DNA of 64,000 bases from Herbiconiux sp. SALV-R1 (GCF_013113715.1 NZ_CP053344.1:4333912-4397911); one strand, 5' to 3'; positions 7,336 through 16,884 are shown, counted from the first letter of the stretch. Notes: generated by a model from the letters alone, not told the origin. Translations and numbers: made by a program.

Positions 7336-7635
7336 TCAGACGCGTGCCAACGAGAAGTGCACCGACCCCGCATCGTCGACCTGCGCATCCAGCACCGTGT
7401 CTTCGAGCACCGGCGCGACGCTCTCCTCGAGGTAGACGCGCGCCCCGGCGCTCTCCACGATCTGGTCGGTGGGCTCGGGCCGTGGCGCGACCGCCACGTC
7501 GAAGCTGTCGTTCGTCGCCGCCGACGAGATGCGGAGCCCGGCCTCCGAGGCCCCCGGGTTCTCGCCGAGGCTCACGACGGTGCGGTCGGCGAGGGTCTTG
7601 ACGACGGTGCCTGCGTTCTCGGTCAGGGTGAGCAT
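7336..7635 (-). CDS. IscA/HesB-fold protein lacking the cluster-binding cysteines
   Basis: A 99-residue protein with the overall pattern of A-type Fe-S carriers. It starts MLTLTENAGTVVKTL, continues with AGLRISSA (the usual aGLRi strand) and VYLEESVAPVLEDTVLDAQVD (the usual fl..~a...l.g..iDy segment), and ends with a short beta strand. None of the three conserved cysteines of IscA/HesB is present; the protein has no Cys at all. It therefore cannot carry a cluster in the canonical way. Such Cys-less homologues occur in actinobacteria with unknown role. Good ribosome site GGAAGGAAG before ATG 7635. Confidence 0.75.
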   Translation of the reverse strand: MLTLTENAGTVVKTLADRTVVSLGENPGASEAGLRISSAATNDSFDVAVAPRPEPTDQIVESAGARVYLEESVAPVLEDTVLDAQVDDAGSVHFSLARV

Positions 7636-7705
7636 GGTTCTTCCTTCCGGTTGCGATCAGGAGTCACCCACCCTTCCCGGCTCGCCGCCTCGACGGAACC
7701 CCGTC

Positions 7706-8074
7706 TCAGGGAGCTTTGCGGTGACTCCCACCTGACCCCAGACCTGGTCCGCCCTGCGCCCCGGTGCTCCCGATGATGCGCCACACCGTGCGCGTGAGCG
7801 CCGGATGATCGAGTGCGATCTGCCTCAGCACCCGGTAGTCGCGCGCCGGCGTGGGCGCCCGCCCGCCGTCTTCGGTGATGGTGTCGGCCCGCAACAGATA
7901 GACCACGAGCTCGTCGACGCTCGGCAGCTCCTCCATGAACTCCCACGGGTCTTCCCCCGCCAGCAGCCGCTCGTGCACGATGGTGTCGAGCTCGTCGGCG
8001 GCCTCGGCGCGGAGCACCTCGAGACTCGCCTGTCCCCGCGGGAAGTGCAGCCGCAGAGCGTCGTCAGAAGTCAC
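7706..8074 (-). CDS. Hypothetical protein (122 aa)
   Basis: A soluble, mostly helical protein. The N-terminal two thirds is acidic (LEVLRAEAADELDTIVHERLL, EDPWEFMEELPSVDELVVYLL) and the C-terminus is Gly-rich and probably disordered. No catalytic motif or known family recognised. It is transcribed in the same direction as, and just downstream of, the zinc peptidase gene (47-nt gap), so co-transcription is plausible. Confidence 0.5.
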   Translation of the reverse strand: MTSDDALRLHFPRGQASLEVLRAEAADELDTIVHERLLAGEDPWEFMEELPSVDELVVYLLRADTITEDGGRAPTPARDYRVLRQIALDHPALTRTVWRIIGSTGAQGGPGLGSGGSHRKAP

Positions 8075-8121
8075 CCTTCGAGCCTATGCACCGGATGCTC
8101 CCGAATCGAGTCGAGAACGCC

Positions 8122-9009
8122 TCAGAGCTGCGACTCCTCGACCGAGAAGGTGTCACACGCCGCGGGCCCGCTCGCGAGCCCGACACCGAACCACTTCTGG
8201 CGCGACTCGCTCGACCCGTGAGTCCACGACTCGGGGTTCACCTGGCCGCCCGCCCCCTGCTGGATCCGGTCGTCCCCGATCACCGAAGCCGCGTTCAGGG
8301 CATCGGCGATCTGCTCGTCGGTGACCGGCTCGAGGAAGGGTGTTCCGTTCGCATCCGGTGTCGTCGACGCCGACTTCACCCAGGCGCCCGCGAAGCAGTC
8401 GGCCTGCAGCTCCGAGCGCACGGCGTCGGAGCCGGGCCCGGTGGCCGAGTGGTCGATGCGGTCGAGCGTGCCCGAGAGCTGCTGGATGTGGTGGCCCCAC
8501 TCATGCGCGATCACGTACATCTGCGAGAGACTCCCGCCGCTCGCCCCGAAGCGGTCGCGCAGCTCACCGAAGAACGAGGTGTCGAGGTAGATGGTCTGGT
8601 CGGGCGGGCAGTAGAAGGGGCCGATGGCGCTCGACGCCTGCCCGCATCCGGTCGAGGTCTGCTGCTCGAACAGCACGACGTCGCGCGGCGAGGTGTACGA
8701 CACCCCGAGCGCCGTCGCGGCGCCCGGCCAGTACGCGTCAAGGGAGTTCGCGGCGCCTACCACCAGGCAGTCGGTGTTCGAGTTGGCGTCGGCCCCCGTG
8801 TCGCAGTCGAGCGCCTGCTCGCTCTGGCTCTGACTGCCGCCCTGGTCGCCGCCGAGCAGGCCGGCGAACCCGGTGAGGTCGACGCCCACGAGCTGCGACA
8901 GCAGCACGAGACCCACCACCACGATGGCTCCACCGCCGCCGATCGCCGCGGTTCTGCCCCTCCGGGAGACCTTGCCGGAGTCGAGTTTCGCGTCGGGCCT
9001 GAACGTCAT
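8122..9009 (-). CDS. Neutral zinc metallopeptidase, KPN_02809/YpfJ family
   Basis: A 295-residue membrane-anchored predicted zinc peptidase. The N-terminus has RRGRTAAIGGGGAIVVVGLVLLSQL, one transmembrane helix near residues 22-42, with the bulk outside. Family marks: PFYCPPDQTIYLDTSFF and the zincin motif HEWGHHIQ (His-Glu-x-x-His) near residue 168, then the ELQADCFAGAW segment with the third ligand Glu. Length matches the family. Native substrates of this family are not established. Confidence 0.92.
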   Translation of the reverse strand: MTFRPDAKLDSGKVSRRGRTAAIGGGGAIVVVGLVLLSQLVGVDLTGFAGLLGGDQGGSQSQSEQALDCDTGADANSNTDCLVVGAANSLDAYWPGAATALGVSYTSPRDVVLFEQQTSTGCGQASSAIGPFYCPPDQTIYLDTSFFGELRDRFGASGGSLSQMYVIAHEWGHHIQQLSGTLDRIDHSATGPGSDAVRSELQADCFAGAWVKSASTTPDANGTPFLEPVTDEQIADALNAASVIGDDRIQQGAGGQVNPESWTHGSSESRQKWFGVGLASGPAACDTFSVEESQL

Positions 9010-9080
9010 GCGCTCAAGCTACCCCCGAACGTCGGAGAGTGGATGCGCGGGCCGCGATCCGACACACGATAAACTGAGAC

Positions 9081-9416
9081 ATGCTTATCTCCGACTCGCT
9101 TGAGGCACCGCGACCGTCGCCGACCCTGGGGCGAGCCGCCTTGTTGTTCGCCGTGCTCGTCCCGGTCTTCGGGCTCGTTCTCGGTGTCGTCTCCCGGCTG
9201 CTGCCGACCGGGGCGTCGGAGTCGCTGCTGGGGCTCGGAATGCTTCAGGTGCTGGTGACGGGCTCGCTCGTGGTCGCGAGTCTGGTCTGCTCGGTCGCCT
9301 GCCTCGTGCAACGCGGCTCGGCTGGTCGCATCCCGGCCGCCATCGCTCTCGGCGCTTCCGCGAGCACGGTGCTGACCCTCGGCTTCTCCTGGCTGCCCTT
9401 CGTCTTCCTTCGTTGA
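9081..9416 (+). CDS. Small three-helix membrane protein, unknown
   Basis: 111 residues with three predicted membrane helices: LLFAVLVPVFGLVLGVVSRLL, MLQVLVTGSLVVASLVCSVACLV and IALGASASTVLTLGFSWLPFV. No ribosome site is visible. TAAACT ends 5 bp before ATG 9081, so the message may be leaderless. Divergent from the zinc peptidase gene. No family recognised. Confidence 0.6.
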   Translation: MLISDSLEAPRPSPTLGRAALLFAVLVPVFGLVLGVVSRLLPTGASESLLGLGMLQVLVTGSLVVASLVCSVACLVQRGSAGRIPAAIALGASASTVLTLGFSWLPFVFLR

Positions 9417-9431
9417 GTCTTCCGAGGATCC

Positions 9432-9504
9432 TGTATACACAGGTGGAATGGAGAGCTGGAAAACGGGCTCTCGGGGCGCTAAACTAACGCCAATGTATAC
9501 ACAG
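9432..9504. promoter_or_regulatory. Two TGTATACA operators before the prp regulator gene
   Basis: The 11-mer TGTATACACAG occurs at 9432-9442 and again at 9494-9504; the core TGTATACA is a perfect palindrome. The second copy ends 4 bp before the GntR start, so binding there would block both transcription and initiation. FadR-subfamily GntR regulators typically use short T-G-T/A-C-A palindromes, so autoregulation of the prp operon is the likely purpose. Confidence 0.75.
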
Positions 9505-9508
9505 CGGG

Positions 9509-10270
9509 GTGCTCGTGGCTCGCGCCGGTGAGACGGCGTATGCGCTGCTGCGCTCCGACATCCTCGACTGGAGCCTCGAGCCGGGCACTGTGCTCGCGGA
9601 GCTCGAGCTCTCGGCGCGACTCGGCATCTCGCGCACACCGGTGCGCGAGGCCCTCGCGCGGCTCGTGGCCGACGGGCTCGCCGAGCCGCTCGGCGGGCGC
9701 GGCCTCATCGTCGCCCCGGTCTCGGCCGAGAACGTCGTCGAGCTGTTCGAGCTGCGGCGCCTGCTCGAGGCGGAGGCAGCGGGTCTCGCCGCCCGCCGCC
9801 GCGACCCGGAGCCCTTCCGCGCGCTCCGCGACGAGTTCCGCGACGTGGCGCCGCTGCTCGACGACCCCGACCCCGCCCGCCGCGCCTACTACGACCTCGT
9901 CACCCGCTTCGACGACGCGGTCGACCGGGCGGTCGGCAACCCGTTCCTGGTCTCAGCGCTCGACGGTGTGCGCACGCATCTGGTGCGCATCCGTCGTCTC
10001 TCGCACGACAACCCCGAGCGACTGCTCGAGGCTGCCCGCGAACACCTGCTCATCGTGGAGGCCATCGCCGACGGCGACGCGCAGCTCGCTCAAGACGCCA
10101 CCCGGGTGCACCTGCACCGCAGCCTGCGTTCGACGCTCGCCTCGCTCGCCGCTCTCGACGAGGCGCATCCGCTGAACGTCCCCCGACCCGCCACGACGAC
10201 CCGACCCGCCACGAACCCCCGACACACCCCCGACAGCCGAACCACCCCGATGAGGAGAACCGCCCGATGA
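9509..10270 (+). CDS. GntR-family (FadR subfamily) regulator of the prp operon
   Basis: A 253-residue regulator. The N-terminal winged helix has the classic [19 protein letters not shown] (about residues 33-51), and the all-helical FCD ligand-binding domain follows ([18 protein letters not shown], then His residues near [13 protein letters not shown] that commonly hold a metal in this family). The C-terminus is a Pro/Thr-rich tail. It overlaps prpD by 4 nt (ATGA), so it heads the methylcitrate operon. Likely effector: 2-methylcitrate or a related acid (inference). GTG 9509 is chosen; GTG 9515 is possible. Confidence 0.92.
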   Translation: MLVARAGETAYALLRSDILDWSLEPGTVLAELELSARLGISRTPVREALARLVADGLAEPLGGRGLIVAPVSAENVVELFELRRLLEAEAAGLAARRRDPEPFRALRDEFRDVAPLLDDPDPARRAYYDLVTRFDDAVDRAVGNPFLVSALDGVRTHLVRIRRLSHDNPERLLEAAREHLLIVEAIADGDAQLAQDATRVHLHRSLRSTLASLAALDEAHPLNVPRPATTTRPATNPRHTPDSRTTPMRRTAR

Positions 10271-11775
10271 AGCAGCACGAGGTGCGCGTCTACAAGAGCG
10301 ACGAGAACCTGCCCCGCGAGGGCCAGCTGGCCTGGAAGATCGCCGAGGTCGCCGCCGACCCCGTCGCGGTCGACCCCGAGGTCACCGAGATGGTGATCAA
10401 CCGCATCATCGACAATGCGAGCGTCGCCGTGGCGTCGATCACCCGCGGCCCGGGCGTCGCCGCCCGTGCCCAGGCGCTCGACCACCCCTACGCCCCCGGC
10501 GCCTCCGTGTTCGGTGTCACGGGCGGCTACAGCCCCGAGTGGGCCGCCTGGGCGAACGGCGTGGCCGTGCGCGAGCTCGACTACCACGACACCTTCCTCG
10601 CCGCCGAGTACTCGCACCCGGGCGACAACATCCCGCCCATCCTCGCCGTCGCCCAGCACACCGGCGCCACCGGTGCGGCGCTCCTGCGTGGTATCGCGAC
10701 CGGGTACGAGATCCAGGTCGACCTGGTGAAGGCGATCAGCCTGCACAAGCACAAGATCGACCACGTCGCCCACCTCGGCCCGAGCGCCGCCGCCGGCATC
10801 GGCACGCTGCTCGGCCTCGACGTGCCGACGATCTTCCAGGCCATCGGCCAGGCGCTGCACACCACCACCGCCACCCGCCAGTCGCGCAAGGGCGAGATCT
10901 CCACCTGGAAGGCGCACGCCCCCGCCTTCGCCGGCAAGATGGCGGTCGAAGCCGTCGATCGGGCAATGCGCGGCCAGACGTCGCCAACCCCGATCTACGA
11001 GGGCGAAGACGGCGTCATCGCGTGGCTCCTCGATGGTCCGGATGCGCGCTACAGCGTCCCGCTCCCCGAAGCGGGCGAGGCCAAGCGCGGCATCCTCGAC
11101 ACCTACACGAAGGAGCACTCGGCCGAGTACCAGGCGCAGGCCTGGATCGACCTCGCCCGCAAGCTCCACCGCGAGCACCCCGAGCTCGCCGACCCGGCCT
11201 ACGTCGGCAGCATCACCATCCACACCAGCCACCACACGCACTACGTGATCGGCTCGGGCGCGAACGACCCGCAGAAGTACGACCCCACCGCGAGCCGCGA
11301 GACGCTCGACCACTCCATCCCCTACATCTTCACCGTCGCCCTGCAGGACGGCAGCTGGCACCACGTCGACTCCTACGCGCCGGCGCGCGCCGGTCGCCCC
11401 GACACCGTCGAGCTGTGGAACAAGGTGCGCACCCTCGAAGACCCGGAGTGGACCCGCCGCTACCACTCCAACGACCCGGCCGAGAAGGCCTTCGGCGGCC
11501 GGGTGGAGATCATCCTGCACGACGGGTCGACCATCACCGACGAGATCGCCGTCGCCGACGCGCATCCGCTGGGCGCCCGGCCGTTCGCGCGCGCCGACTA
11601 CGTGCGCAAGCTCCGCATCCTCGCCGAGGGGGTCGTCGACGACGCCGAGATCGAGCGCTTCCTGGGCCTCGTCGAGCGCCTGCCCGAGCTCACCCCCGAC
11701 GAGGTGCGCCGGCTCAACATCGTCGCCCGCCCCGGCCTCCTCGAGGCCATCGCGCTGCCGAAGGGACTGTTCTGA
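10267..11775 (+). CDS. prpD: 2-methylcitrate dehydratase PrpD (MmgE/PrpD family)
   Basis: 502 residues, full length for PrpD. It dehydrates 2-methylcitrate to 2-methyl-cis-aconitate in the cytosolic methylcitrate cycle that oxidises propionyl-CoA to pyruvate. Family features: [30 protein letters not shown] near residue 100, [22 protein letters not shown] near residue 225 and the FGGRVEI segment near the C-terminus. ATG 10267 overlaps the GntR stop; GAGGAGA lies 8 nt upstream. prpB follows with a one-base TGATG overlap. Confidence 0.95.
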   Translation: MKQHEVRVYKSDENLPREGQLAWKIAEVAADPVAVDPEVTEMVINRIIDNASVAVASITRGPGVAARAQALDHPYAPGASVFGVTGGYSPEWAAWANGVAVRELDYHDTFLAAEYSHPGDNIPPILAVAQHTGATGAALLRGIATGYEIQVDLVKAISLHKHKIDHVAHLGPSAAAGIGTLLGLDVPTIFQAIGQALHTTTATRQSRKGEISTWKAHAPAFAGKMAVEAVDRAMRGQTSPTPIYEGEDGVIAWLLDGPDARYSVPLPEAGEAKRGILDTYTKEHSAEYQAQAWIDLARKLHREHPELADPAYVGSITIHTSHHTHYVIGSGANDPQKYDPTASRETLDHSIPYIFTVALQDGSWHHVDSYAPARAGRPDTVELWNKVRTLEDPEWTRRYHSNDPAEKAFGGRVEIILHDGSTITDEIAVADAHPLGARPFARADYVRKLRILAEGVVDDAEIERFLGLVERLPELTPDEVRRLNIVARPGLLEAIALPKGLF

Positions 11776-12680
11776 TGCTGTACTCCACCGTTCCCGCCGC
11801 CGAGAAGCGCGCGAGGTTCCGCGAGGCGCTGAGTTCCGGTGAACTGCAACGGATGCCCGGCGCCTTCAACCCGCTGAGCGCCCGGCTCATCGAGGAGAAG
11901 GGCTTCGAGGGGGTCTACATCTCCGGCGCGGTCATCGCCGCCGACCTCGGTTTTCCCGACATCGGCCTCACCACCCTCACCGAGGTGGCGACGCGCGGCG
12001 GGCAGATCTCGCGCATGACGAACCTGCCCACCCTCATCGACGCCGACACCGGGTTCGGCGAACCGATGAACGTCGCCCGCACCGTGGAGACCCTCGAAGA
12101 CGCCGGCGTGTCGGGCCTGCACATCGAAGACCAGGTGAACCCGAAGCGCTGCGGACACCTCGACGGCAAAGCCGTGGTGGATGCGGATACGGCCGTGAAG
12201 CGCATCCGTGCCGCCGTCGACGCCCGCCGCGACCCGAACCTGCTCATCATGGCGCGCACCGACATCCGCGGGGCCGAGGGGCTCGGCGCCGCCGTCGACC
12301 GGGTGAAGCAGCTCGTCGACGCGGGAGCCGACGCCATCTTCCCCGAGGCGATGGCCGACCTGTCGGAGTTCGAGACCATCCGGGCCGCCACCGACGTGCC
12401 CCTGCTCGCGAACATGACCGAGTTCGGCAAGAGCGAGCTGTTCAGCACGCAGCAGCTCGCCGACGTGGGCATGAACCTCGTCATCTACCCGGTGTCGCTG
12501 CTGCGCATCGCCATGGGGGCCGCCGAGCGAGGGCTCGACGCACTCACTGCGGAGGGGTCGCTGAAGAGCGAGGTGGCGGGCATGCAGACCCGTGCGAGGC
12601 TGTACGAGCTGCTCGACTACGAGGCGTACAACGCCTTCGACACCTCCGTGTTCAACTTCGACGTACCGACCGGCCGCTGA
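11775..12680 (+). CDS. prpB: Methylisocitrate lyase PrpB
   Basis: 301 residues of the isocitrate lyase/PEP mutase superfamily. It cleaves 2-methylisocitrate to pyruvate and succinate. Signatures: LPTLIDADTGFGEP (Mg-binding Asp region), IEDQVNPKRCGHLDGK with the catalytic KRCGH motif near residue 121, and MARTDIRGAEGL. The start ATG 11775 shares its A with the prpD stop (TGATG), a translational-coupling layout. Confidence 0.97.
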   Translation: MLYSTVPAAEKRARFREALSSGELQRMPGAFNPLSARLIEEKGFEGVYISGAVIAADLGFPDIGLTTLTEVATRGGQISRMTNLPTLIDADTGFGEPMNVARTVETLEDAGVSGLHIEDQVNPKRCGHLDGKAVVDADTAVKRIRAAVDARRDPNLLIMARTDIRGAEGLGAAVDRVKQLVDAGADAIFPEAMADLSEFETIRAATDVPLLANMTEFGKSELFSTQQLADVGMNLVIYPVSLLRIAMGAAERGLDALTAEGSLKSEVAGMQTRARLYELLDYEAYNAFDTSVFNFDVPTGR

Positions 12681-12706
12681 GACGCGGATCTTCACGAGGG
12701 AGTGAC

Positions 12707-13861
12707 ATGACCGATCAGAGCAAGACACCCGCCGCCACCGACAGCGCCGCCGGGCCCGACATCAAGAAGGGCCTCGCCGGCGTCGTCGTCGACTACACCG
12801 CGATCTCCAAGGTGAACCCCGAGACCAACTCGCTGCTCTACCGCGGCTATCCCGTGCAGGAGCTCGCGGCCTCGTGCAGCTTCGAGCAGGTGGCATACCT
12901 GCTCTGGAACGGCGAGTTGCCCTCCGCCGAGGAGCTCGCCGCGTTCGAGCAGGAGGAGCGGTCGCAGCGCGCGCTCGACCCCGCCGTGAAGCGGGTGATC
13001 GACGAGCTGCCGCTCACCGCGCATCCGATGGACGTCGTGCGCACCGCCGTGTCGGTGATCGGCGCGCTCGACCCCGCCTGGGCCGACGCGTCGCCCGAGG
13101 GCAACCTCGCCAAGTCGGTGGCGCTGCTCGCGAAGCTGCCCGCCATCGTCTCGTACGACCAGCGCCGCCGGCGCGGCCAGGAGCTCGTCGAGCCCGACGA
13201 GTCGCTCGGCTACTCGGCGAACTTCTTGAGGATGACGTTCGGCGAGGTGCCCTCCGACGTCGTGGTGAAGGCCTTCGACGTGTCGATGATCCTCTACGCC
13301 GAGCACTCCTTCAACGCGTCCACCTTCACCGCGCGGGTGGTGACCTCGACGCTCTCCGACCTGTACTCGGCGGTCGTGGCCGGCATCGGCGCGCTCAAGG
13401 GCCCGCTGCACGGCGGGGCCAACGAGGCGGTCATGCACATCTTCGACGAGATCGGCTCGGCCGACGCCGCGGAGGGGTGGCTCGAGGATGCGCTGGCGAA
13501 TAAGAAGAAGATCATGGGCTTCGGCCACCGCGTGTATAAGAACGGCGACTCGCGGGTGCCCACCATGAAGGCCTCGCTCGACACCCTCGTCGCCGAGTAC
13601 GACCGGCCCGACCTGCTCGCCCTCTATGAGGCGCTGAACGACGCGATGCAGGCGCGCAAGGCCATCCAGCCGAACCTCGACTACCCGTCGGGGCCCGCGT
13701 ACCACCTCATCGGCTTCGACACCGAGATCTTCACCCCGCTGTTCGTCGCCTCGCGCATCACGGGGTGGACCGCGCACATCAGCGAGCAGCTCGCCTCGAA
13801 CGCCCTCATCCGCCCGCTGTCGGCCTACAACGGGCCCGAGGAGCGGCACCTCACGAGCTGA
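12707..13861 (+). CDS. prpC: 2-methylcitrate synthase PrpC
   Basis: A 384-residue citrate-synthase-family enzyme that condenses propionyl-CoA with oxaloacetate. Active-site histidines are in LKGPLHGGANEAVM and MGFGHRVYKNGDSRVP, with the catalytic Asp in the later YPSGPAYHLIGFDTEIFTPLF block. The position directly after prpD-prpB supports methylcitrate rather than citrate synthase. GAGGGAG lies 5 nt before ATG 12707. No prpF/acnD or propionyl-CoA synthetase gene lies in the window. Confidence 0.96.
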   Translation: MTDQSKTPAATDSAAGPDIKKGLAGVVVDYTAISKVNPETNSLLYRGYPVQELAASCSFEQVAYLLWNGELPSAEELAAFEQEERSQRALDPAVKRVIDELPLTAHPMDVVRTAVSVIGALDPAWADASPEGNLAKSVALLAKLPAIVSYDQRRRRGQELVEPDESLGYSANFLRMTFGEVPSDVVVKAFDVSMILYAEHSFNASTFTARVVTSTLSDLYSAVVAGIGALKGPLHGGANEAVMHIFDEIGSADAAEGWLEDALANKKKIMGFGHRVYKNGDSRVPTMKASLDTLVAEYDRPDLLALYEALNDAMQARKAIQPNLDYPSGPAYHLIGFDTEIFTPLFVASRITGWTAHISEQLASNALIRPLSAYNGPEERHLTS

Positions 13862-13875
13862 CGTATGCGCGGCCG

Positions 13876-13917
13876 CCACGCCCACGCGCTAGTGTTCGCT
13901 GGAGGGGGTGGGCGTGG
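13876..13917 (+). promoter_or_regulatory. Inverted repeat enclosing the antiporter ribosome site
   Basis: CCACGCCCAC (13876-13885) is perfectly complementary to GTGGGCGTGG (13908-13917). The second arm begins at the GTG start codon and the loop holds the GGAGGGG ribosome site. In mRNA this 10-bp stem would sequester the start codon. It could also act as a terminator for prpC. Inference from pairing only. Confidence 0.4.
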
Positions 13918-15137
13918 ACGGTCTCGATCCGGTTTCGATCGGGGTGGTGGCGGGGCTCGCCGTGCTGGCCCCGCTGGTCGCCTCCCTCGTCGGTCGGGTG
14001 GCGAAGGTGCCGCTCGTGGTGTTCGAGATCGTGCTCGGCATCCTGGTCGGCCCGAGCCTGCTCGGCTGGGTCGACGAGAGCGGGTTCATCGACGGCCTGT
14101 CGGAGTTCGGGCTCGCGATGCTCTTCTTCATGGCGGGCAACGAGATCGACTTCAAGGCCATCAGTGGGAGGCCGCTGCGCCGGGCGGGCCTCGGCTGGCT
14201 GATCTCGCTGGTCGCGGGCGTCGCCGCCGGGCTGCTCGTGACGCCGTCCATCGAGGCGGGCATCGTCGTCGGGATCGCCCTCACCTCGACCGCGCTCGGC
14301 ACCCTCATGCCGGTGCTGCGCGACGCCGGCGAACTGTCGACGCCGTTCGGCAGGGCGGTGACCGCGGTGGGCGCGGTGGGTGAGTTCGGGCCTTTGGTGG
14401 CCATCTCGCTGTTCCTCAGCGGGCGCTCGCCGGTCACCTCGACGCTCGTGCTGATCGGCTTCGTGCTGGTGGCGGGCCTCGCCATCTTCTTCGCCTCGCG
14501 CGGCCCCTACCCGCGGTTGCACTCCCTCGTGGCGGCGACGCTGCACACCAGCGGGCAGTTCGCGGTTCGCCTCGTGCTCCTCGTGGTCGCCGCCCTCGTG
14601 GTGCTCAGCATCGTGCTCGGCCTCGACATGCTGCTCGGGGCGTTCGCCGCCGGCGTGCTCTACCGCGTGCTGCTGAAGGGCGGCGACCGGGCCGACCTCG
14701 AGCTGGTCGAGTCGAAGCTCGAGGCGGTGGCGTTCGGCTTCCTGGTGCCGATCTTCTTCATCTACACCGGGGTGACCTTCGACCTCTCCTCGCTCGTCGA
14801 GAGTCCCTCGTCGATCGCGCTCATGATCGCGTCGGTGGTGTTGCTGCTCCTCGTGCGCGGGCTGCCGGGCGCGCTCGCCGCGCCGCCCGGTGCGGGCCGT
14901 CGTGACCGGGTGGCGATCGGGCTGTTCAGCGCCACGGGGCTGCCGATCATCGTGGCGGTGACCAACATCGGGGTGGCCGAGAGTGTGATCCAGCCGTCGA
15001 CGGCCGCGGCGCTGGTGGGGGCCGGGATGCTCTCGGTGCTGCTGTTCCCGCTCCTCGCGCTCGGGCAGCGGCGGCGCGCCCTGGGTGGGCGCACGCTGCC
15101 GCCCGACAGCGAGGTGCACGTGCCCGTGGAGGGCTGA
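13908..15137 (+). CDS. Cation:proton antiporter, CPA2 family
   Basis: 409 residues, about 12 membrane helices, with no C-terminal RCK/TrkA-N domain. Na+/H+ or K+/H+ exchange at the inner membrane is expected. Typical marks: VFEIVLGILVGPSLLGW in helix 2, LGLAMLFFMAGNEID-like FGLAMLFFMAGNEIDFKAI in helix 4 and ALTSTALGTLMPVLRDAG with the unwound-helix region. The conserved acidic pair is not fully clear by eye. GTG 13908 with GGAGGGG is preferred. Stands alone between prpC and the protease. Confidence 0.9.
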   Translation: MGVDGLDPVSIGVVAGLAVLAPLVASLVGRVAKVPLVVFEIVLGILVGPSLLGWVDESGFIDGLSEFGLAMLFFMAGNEIDFKAISGRPLRRAGLGWLISLVAGVAAGLLVTPSIEAGIVVGIALTSTALGTLMPVLRDAGELSTPFGRAVTAVGAVGEFGPLVAISLFLSGRSPVTSTLVLIGFVLVAGLAIFFASRGPYPRLHSLVAATLHTSGQFAVRLVLLVVAALVVLSIVLGLDMLLGAFAAGVLYRVLLKGGDRADLELVESKLEAVAFGFLVPIFFIYTGVTFDLSSLVESPSSIALMIASVVLLLLVRGLPGALAAPPGAGRRDRVAIGLFSATGLPIIVAVTNIGVAESVIQPSTAAALVGAGMLSVLLFPLLALGQRRRALGGRTLPPDSEVHVPVEG

Positions 15138-15214
15138 GCGCGGCGGATTGCCGGATGCTTGCGGGGTGGGGATCCCTGCTCGGGCAACGCTGTCCGCTGC
15201 CTACGCTGGCCCGC

Positions 15215-16846
15215 ATGATTCGACCACTCCCTACCTCTGACCCACGTTCCTCCCAGCCACGTTCGCGCACCGCCCGCCCGCTGCGGCGCGGCGCCGCCGC
15301 GACCGCCGTCGGCACCCTCGCCGTCCTCGCCCTCACCGCCTGCTCCTTCGGGTTCGGGGGCGGCCCCGCCGACCGGGGCGGAGCATCCGGAACCGCCGGC
15401 CCCGGCGTGAACGCGGCCGGCGCCGTGGGCTTCGACGAGGTGCAGTCGGCGGTGCTGCAGATCGAGGCCGTCGGCACCTTCGCCGACCCCTCGTACGGCG
15501 ACTACGAGGGCGCCGGCCGGGGCACCGGGTTCCTCATCTCACCCGACGGGCTCGCCCTCACCAACAACCACGTGGTGGTCGGCGCCGGCACGCTCGACGT
15601 GTGGCGCGGGGGTGACACGGCGAAGACGCTGAACGCGCAGGTGGTGGCGTCGAGCGAGTGTCTCGACCTGGCGGTGATCCAGCTGCAGAAGGGCGACTAC
15701 CCGTACTTCGCCTGGCACGACGGGGAGATCGCGACGGCCACCGATGTGTACGCCGCCGGCTTTCCGCTCGGCGACCCGACCTTCACCATGACGCGCGGCA
15801 TCGTGTCGAAGGCGTCGACCCCCGGTGAGACGCCGTGGGCCTCGCTCGACTCGGTGATCGAGCACGACGCGCGCATCCGCCCCGGCAACTCCGGCGGCCC
15901 CCTGGTCGACACCGAGGGCCGGCTGATGGGCGTGAACTACGCCGGCAGCGACCTTTACGACACCAACCTCGCCATCCACCGCGACGAGGTGCAGGCCGTG
16001 CTCGACGAGCTCGAGGCGGGAACGGATGTGCTGAGCCTCGGCATCAACGCCCACGCCCTCACCGACGACGAGGGCAACGGGCTCGGTGTGTGGGTGAGTT
16101 CGGTCGCTGCCGGGTCGGTGGCCGATGCGGCGGGCGTCGAGCCCGGCGACGTGCTGACCAGGATGCAGGGGGTCACCCTGGCGCAGGACGGCACCCTCGC
16201 CGACTACTGCGACGTGCTCCGCACCCACGGGCAGAGCGGGGTGATCGACGGGGAGCTCTACCGGCCCGGGGAGGGGTTGTACTACCGCGGGCAGTTCAGC
16301 GGAGACGCCTTCGAACCGGTCGAGGTGATCGGCGCATCCGGGGTCGCGGGCGCTGACGACGGCTCGAGCGCGGGCGCCTTCGAGACGGTCTCCGACGACA
16401 GCGGCGCCATCCTCGTGGAGGTGCCTGCGGCGTGGAGCGAGATCGACGGGGCTCCGCTGCAGACGGATGCGGGCACCTGGGCGAGCATCGTCGCAGCGCC
16501 CTCGCTCGACGGGTTCAACGGCTCGTGGAACACGCCGGGCGTCGCGATCGCCGCGTCGGCCGAGGCGGTGGGGGTGATCGACCCGCAGGCGCTGCTGCAG
16601 GGGAGCGCCGACTTCCTGCTCGGCGAGGGGTGCACCTCGCTCGGGCGGCAGCCGTTCGCCGACGGGTACCACACGGGCCAGTTCGAGGTGTTCGACTCGT
16701 GCGGCGGGGTGGGCGCGCAGTACGTGTCGCTGGCGGCGACGAGTGACGACGGCGGCTACGTCATCACGGTCAACGTGCAGGCGAACAGTGACGACGACCT
16801 GGCGGCGGTCGACCGCATCCTGGGCAGTTTCATCGCGCGGTTCTGA
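15215..16846 (+). CDS. Secreted trypsin-like serine protease lipoprotein with PDZ domain
   Basis: A 543-residue HtrA/trypsin-like protease exported as a predicted lipoprotein: Arg-rich n-region, hydrophobic core, lipobox LTAC with Cys 43. The catalytic triad is visible: His 119 in LTNNHVVV, Asp 151 in CLDLAVIQL and Ser 225 in RPGNSGGPL. A PDZ-like domain follows (GLGVWVSSVAAGSVADAAGVEPGDVLTRM split around residues 288-320), then a C-terminal domain of about 140 residues I do not recognise. Acts outside the membrane, probably in protein quality control or processing. ATG 15215 is used. Confidence 0.92.
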   Translation: MIRPLPTSDPRSSQPRSRTARPLRRGAAATAVGTLAVLALTACSFGFGGGPADRGGASGTAGPGVNAAGAVGFDEVQSAVLQIEAVGTFADPSYGDYEGAGRGTGFLISPDGLALTNNHVVVGAGTLDVWRGGDTAKTLNAQVVASSECLDLAVIQLQKGDYPYFAWHDGEIATATDVYAAGFPLGDPTFTMTRGIVSKASTPGETPWASLDSVIEHDARIRPGNSGGPLVDTEGRLMGVNYAGSDLYDTNLAIHRDEVQAVLDELEAGTDVLSLGINAHALTDDEGNGLGVWVSSVAAGSVADAAGVEPGDVLTRMQGVTLAQDGTLADYCDVLRTHGQSGVIDGELYRPGEGLYYRGQFSGDAFEPVEVIGASGVAGADDGSSAGAFETVSDDSGAILVEVPAAWSEIDGAPLQTDAGTWASIVAAPSLDGFNGSWNTPGVAIAASAEAVGVIDPQALLQGSADFLLGEGCTSLGRQPFADGYHTGQFEVFDSCGGVGAQYVSLAATSDDGGYVITVNVQANSDDDLAAVDRILGSFIARF

Positions 16847-16884
16847 GCTGGGGTGCGGTGCGGATGCTGTTGCCCGTGAGGCTA

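Noticed and set aside
10090..11565. A 491-codon antisense frame over prpD
   Set aside because: Val/Gly/Asp/Arg-biased shadow of a complete PrpD sequence.
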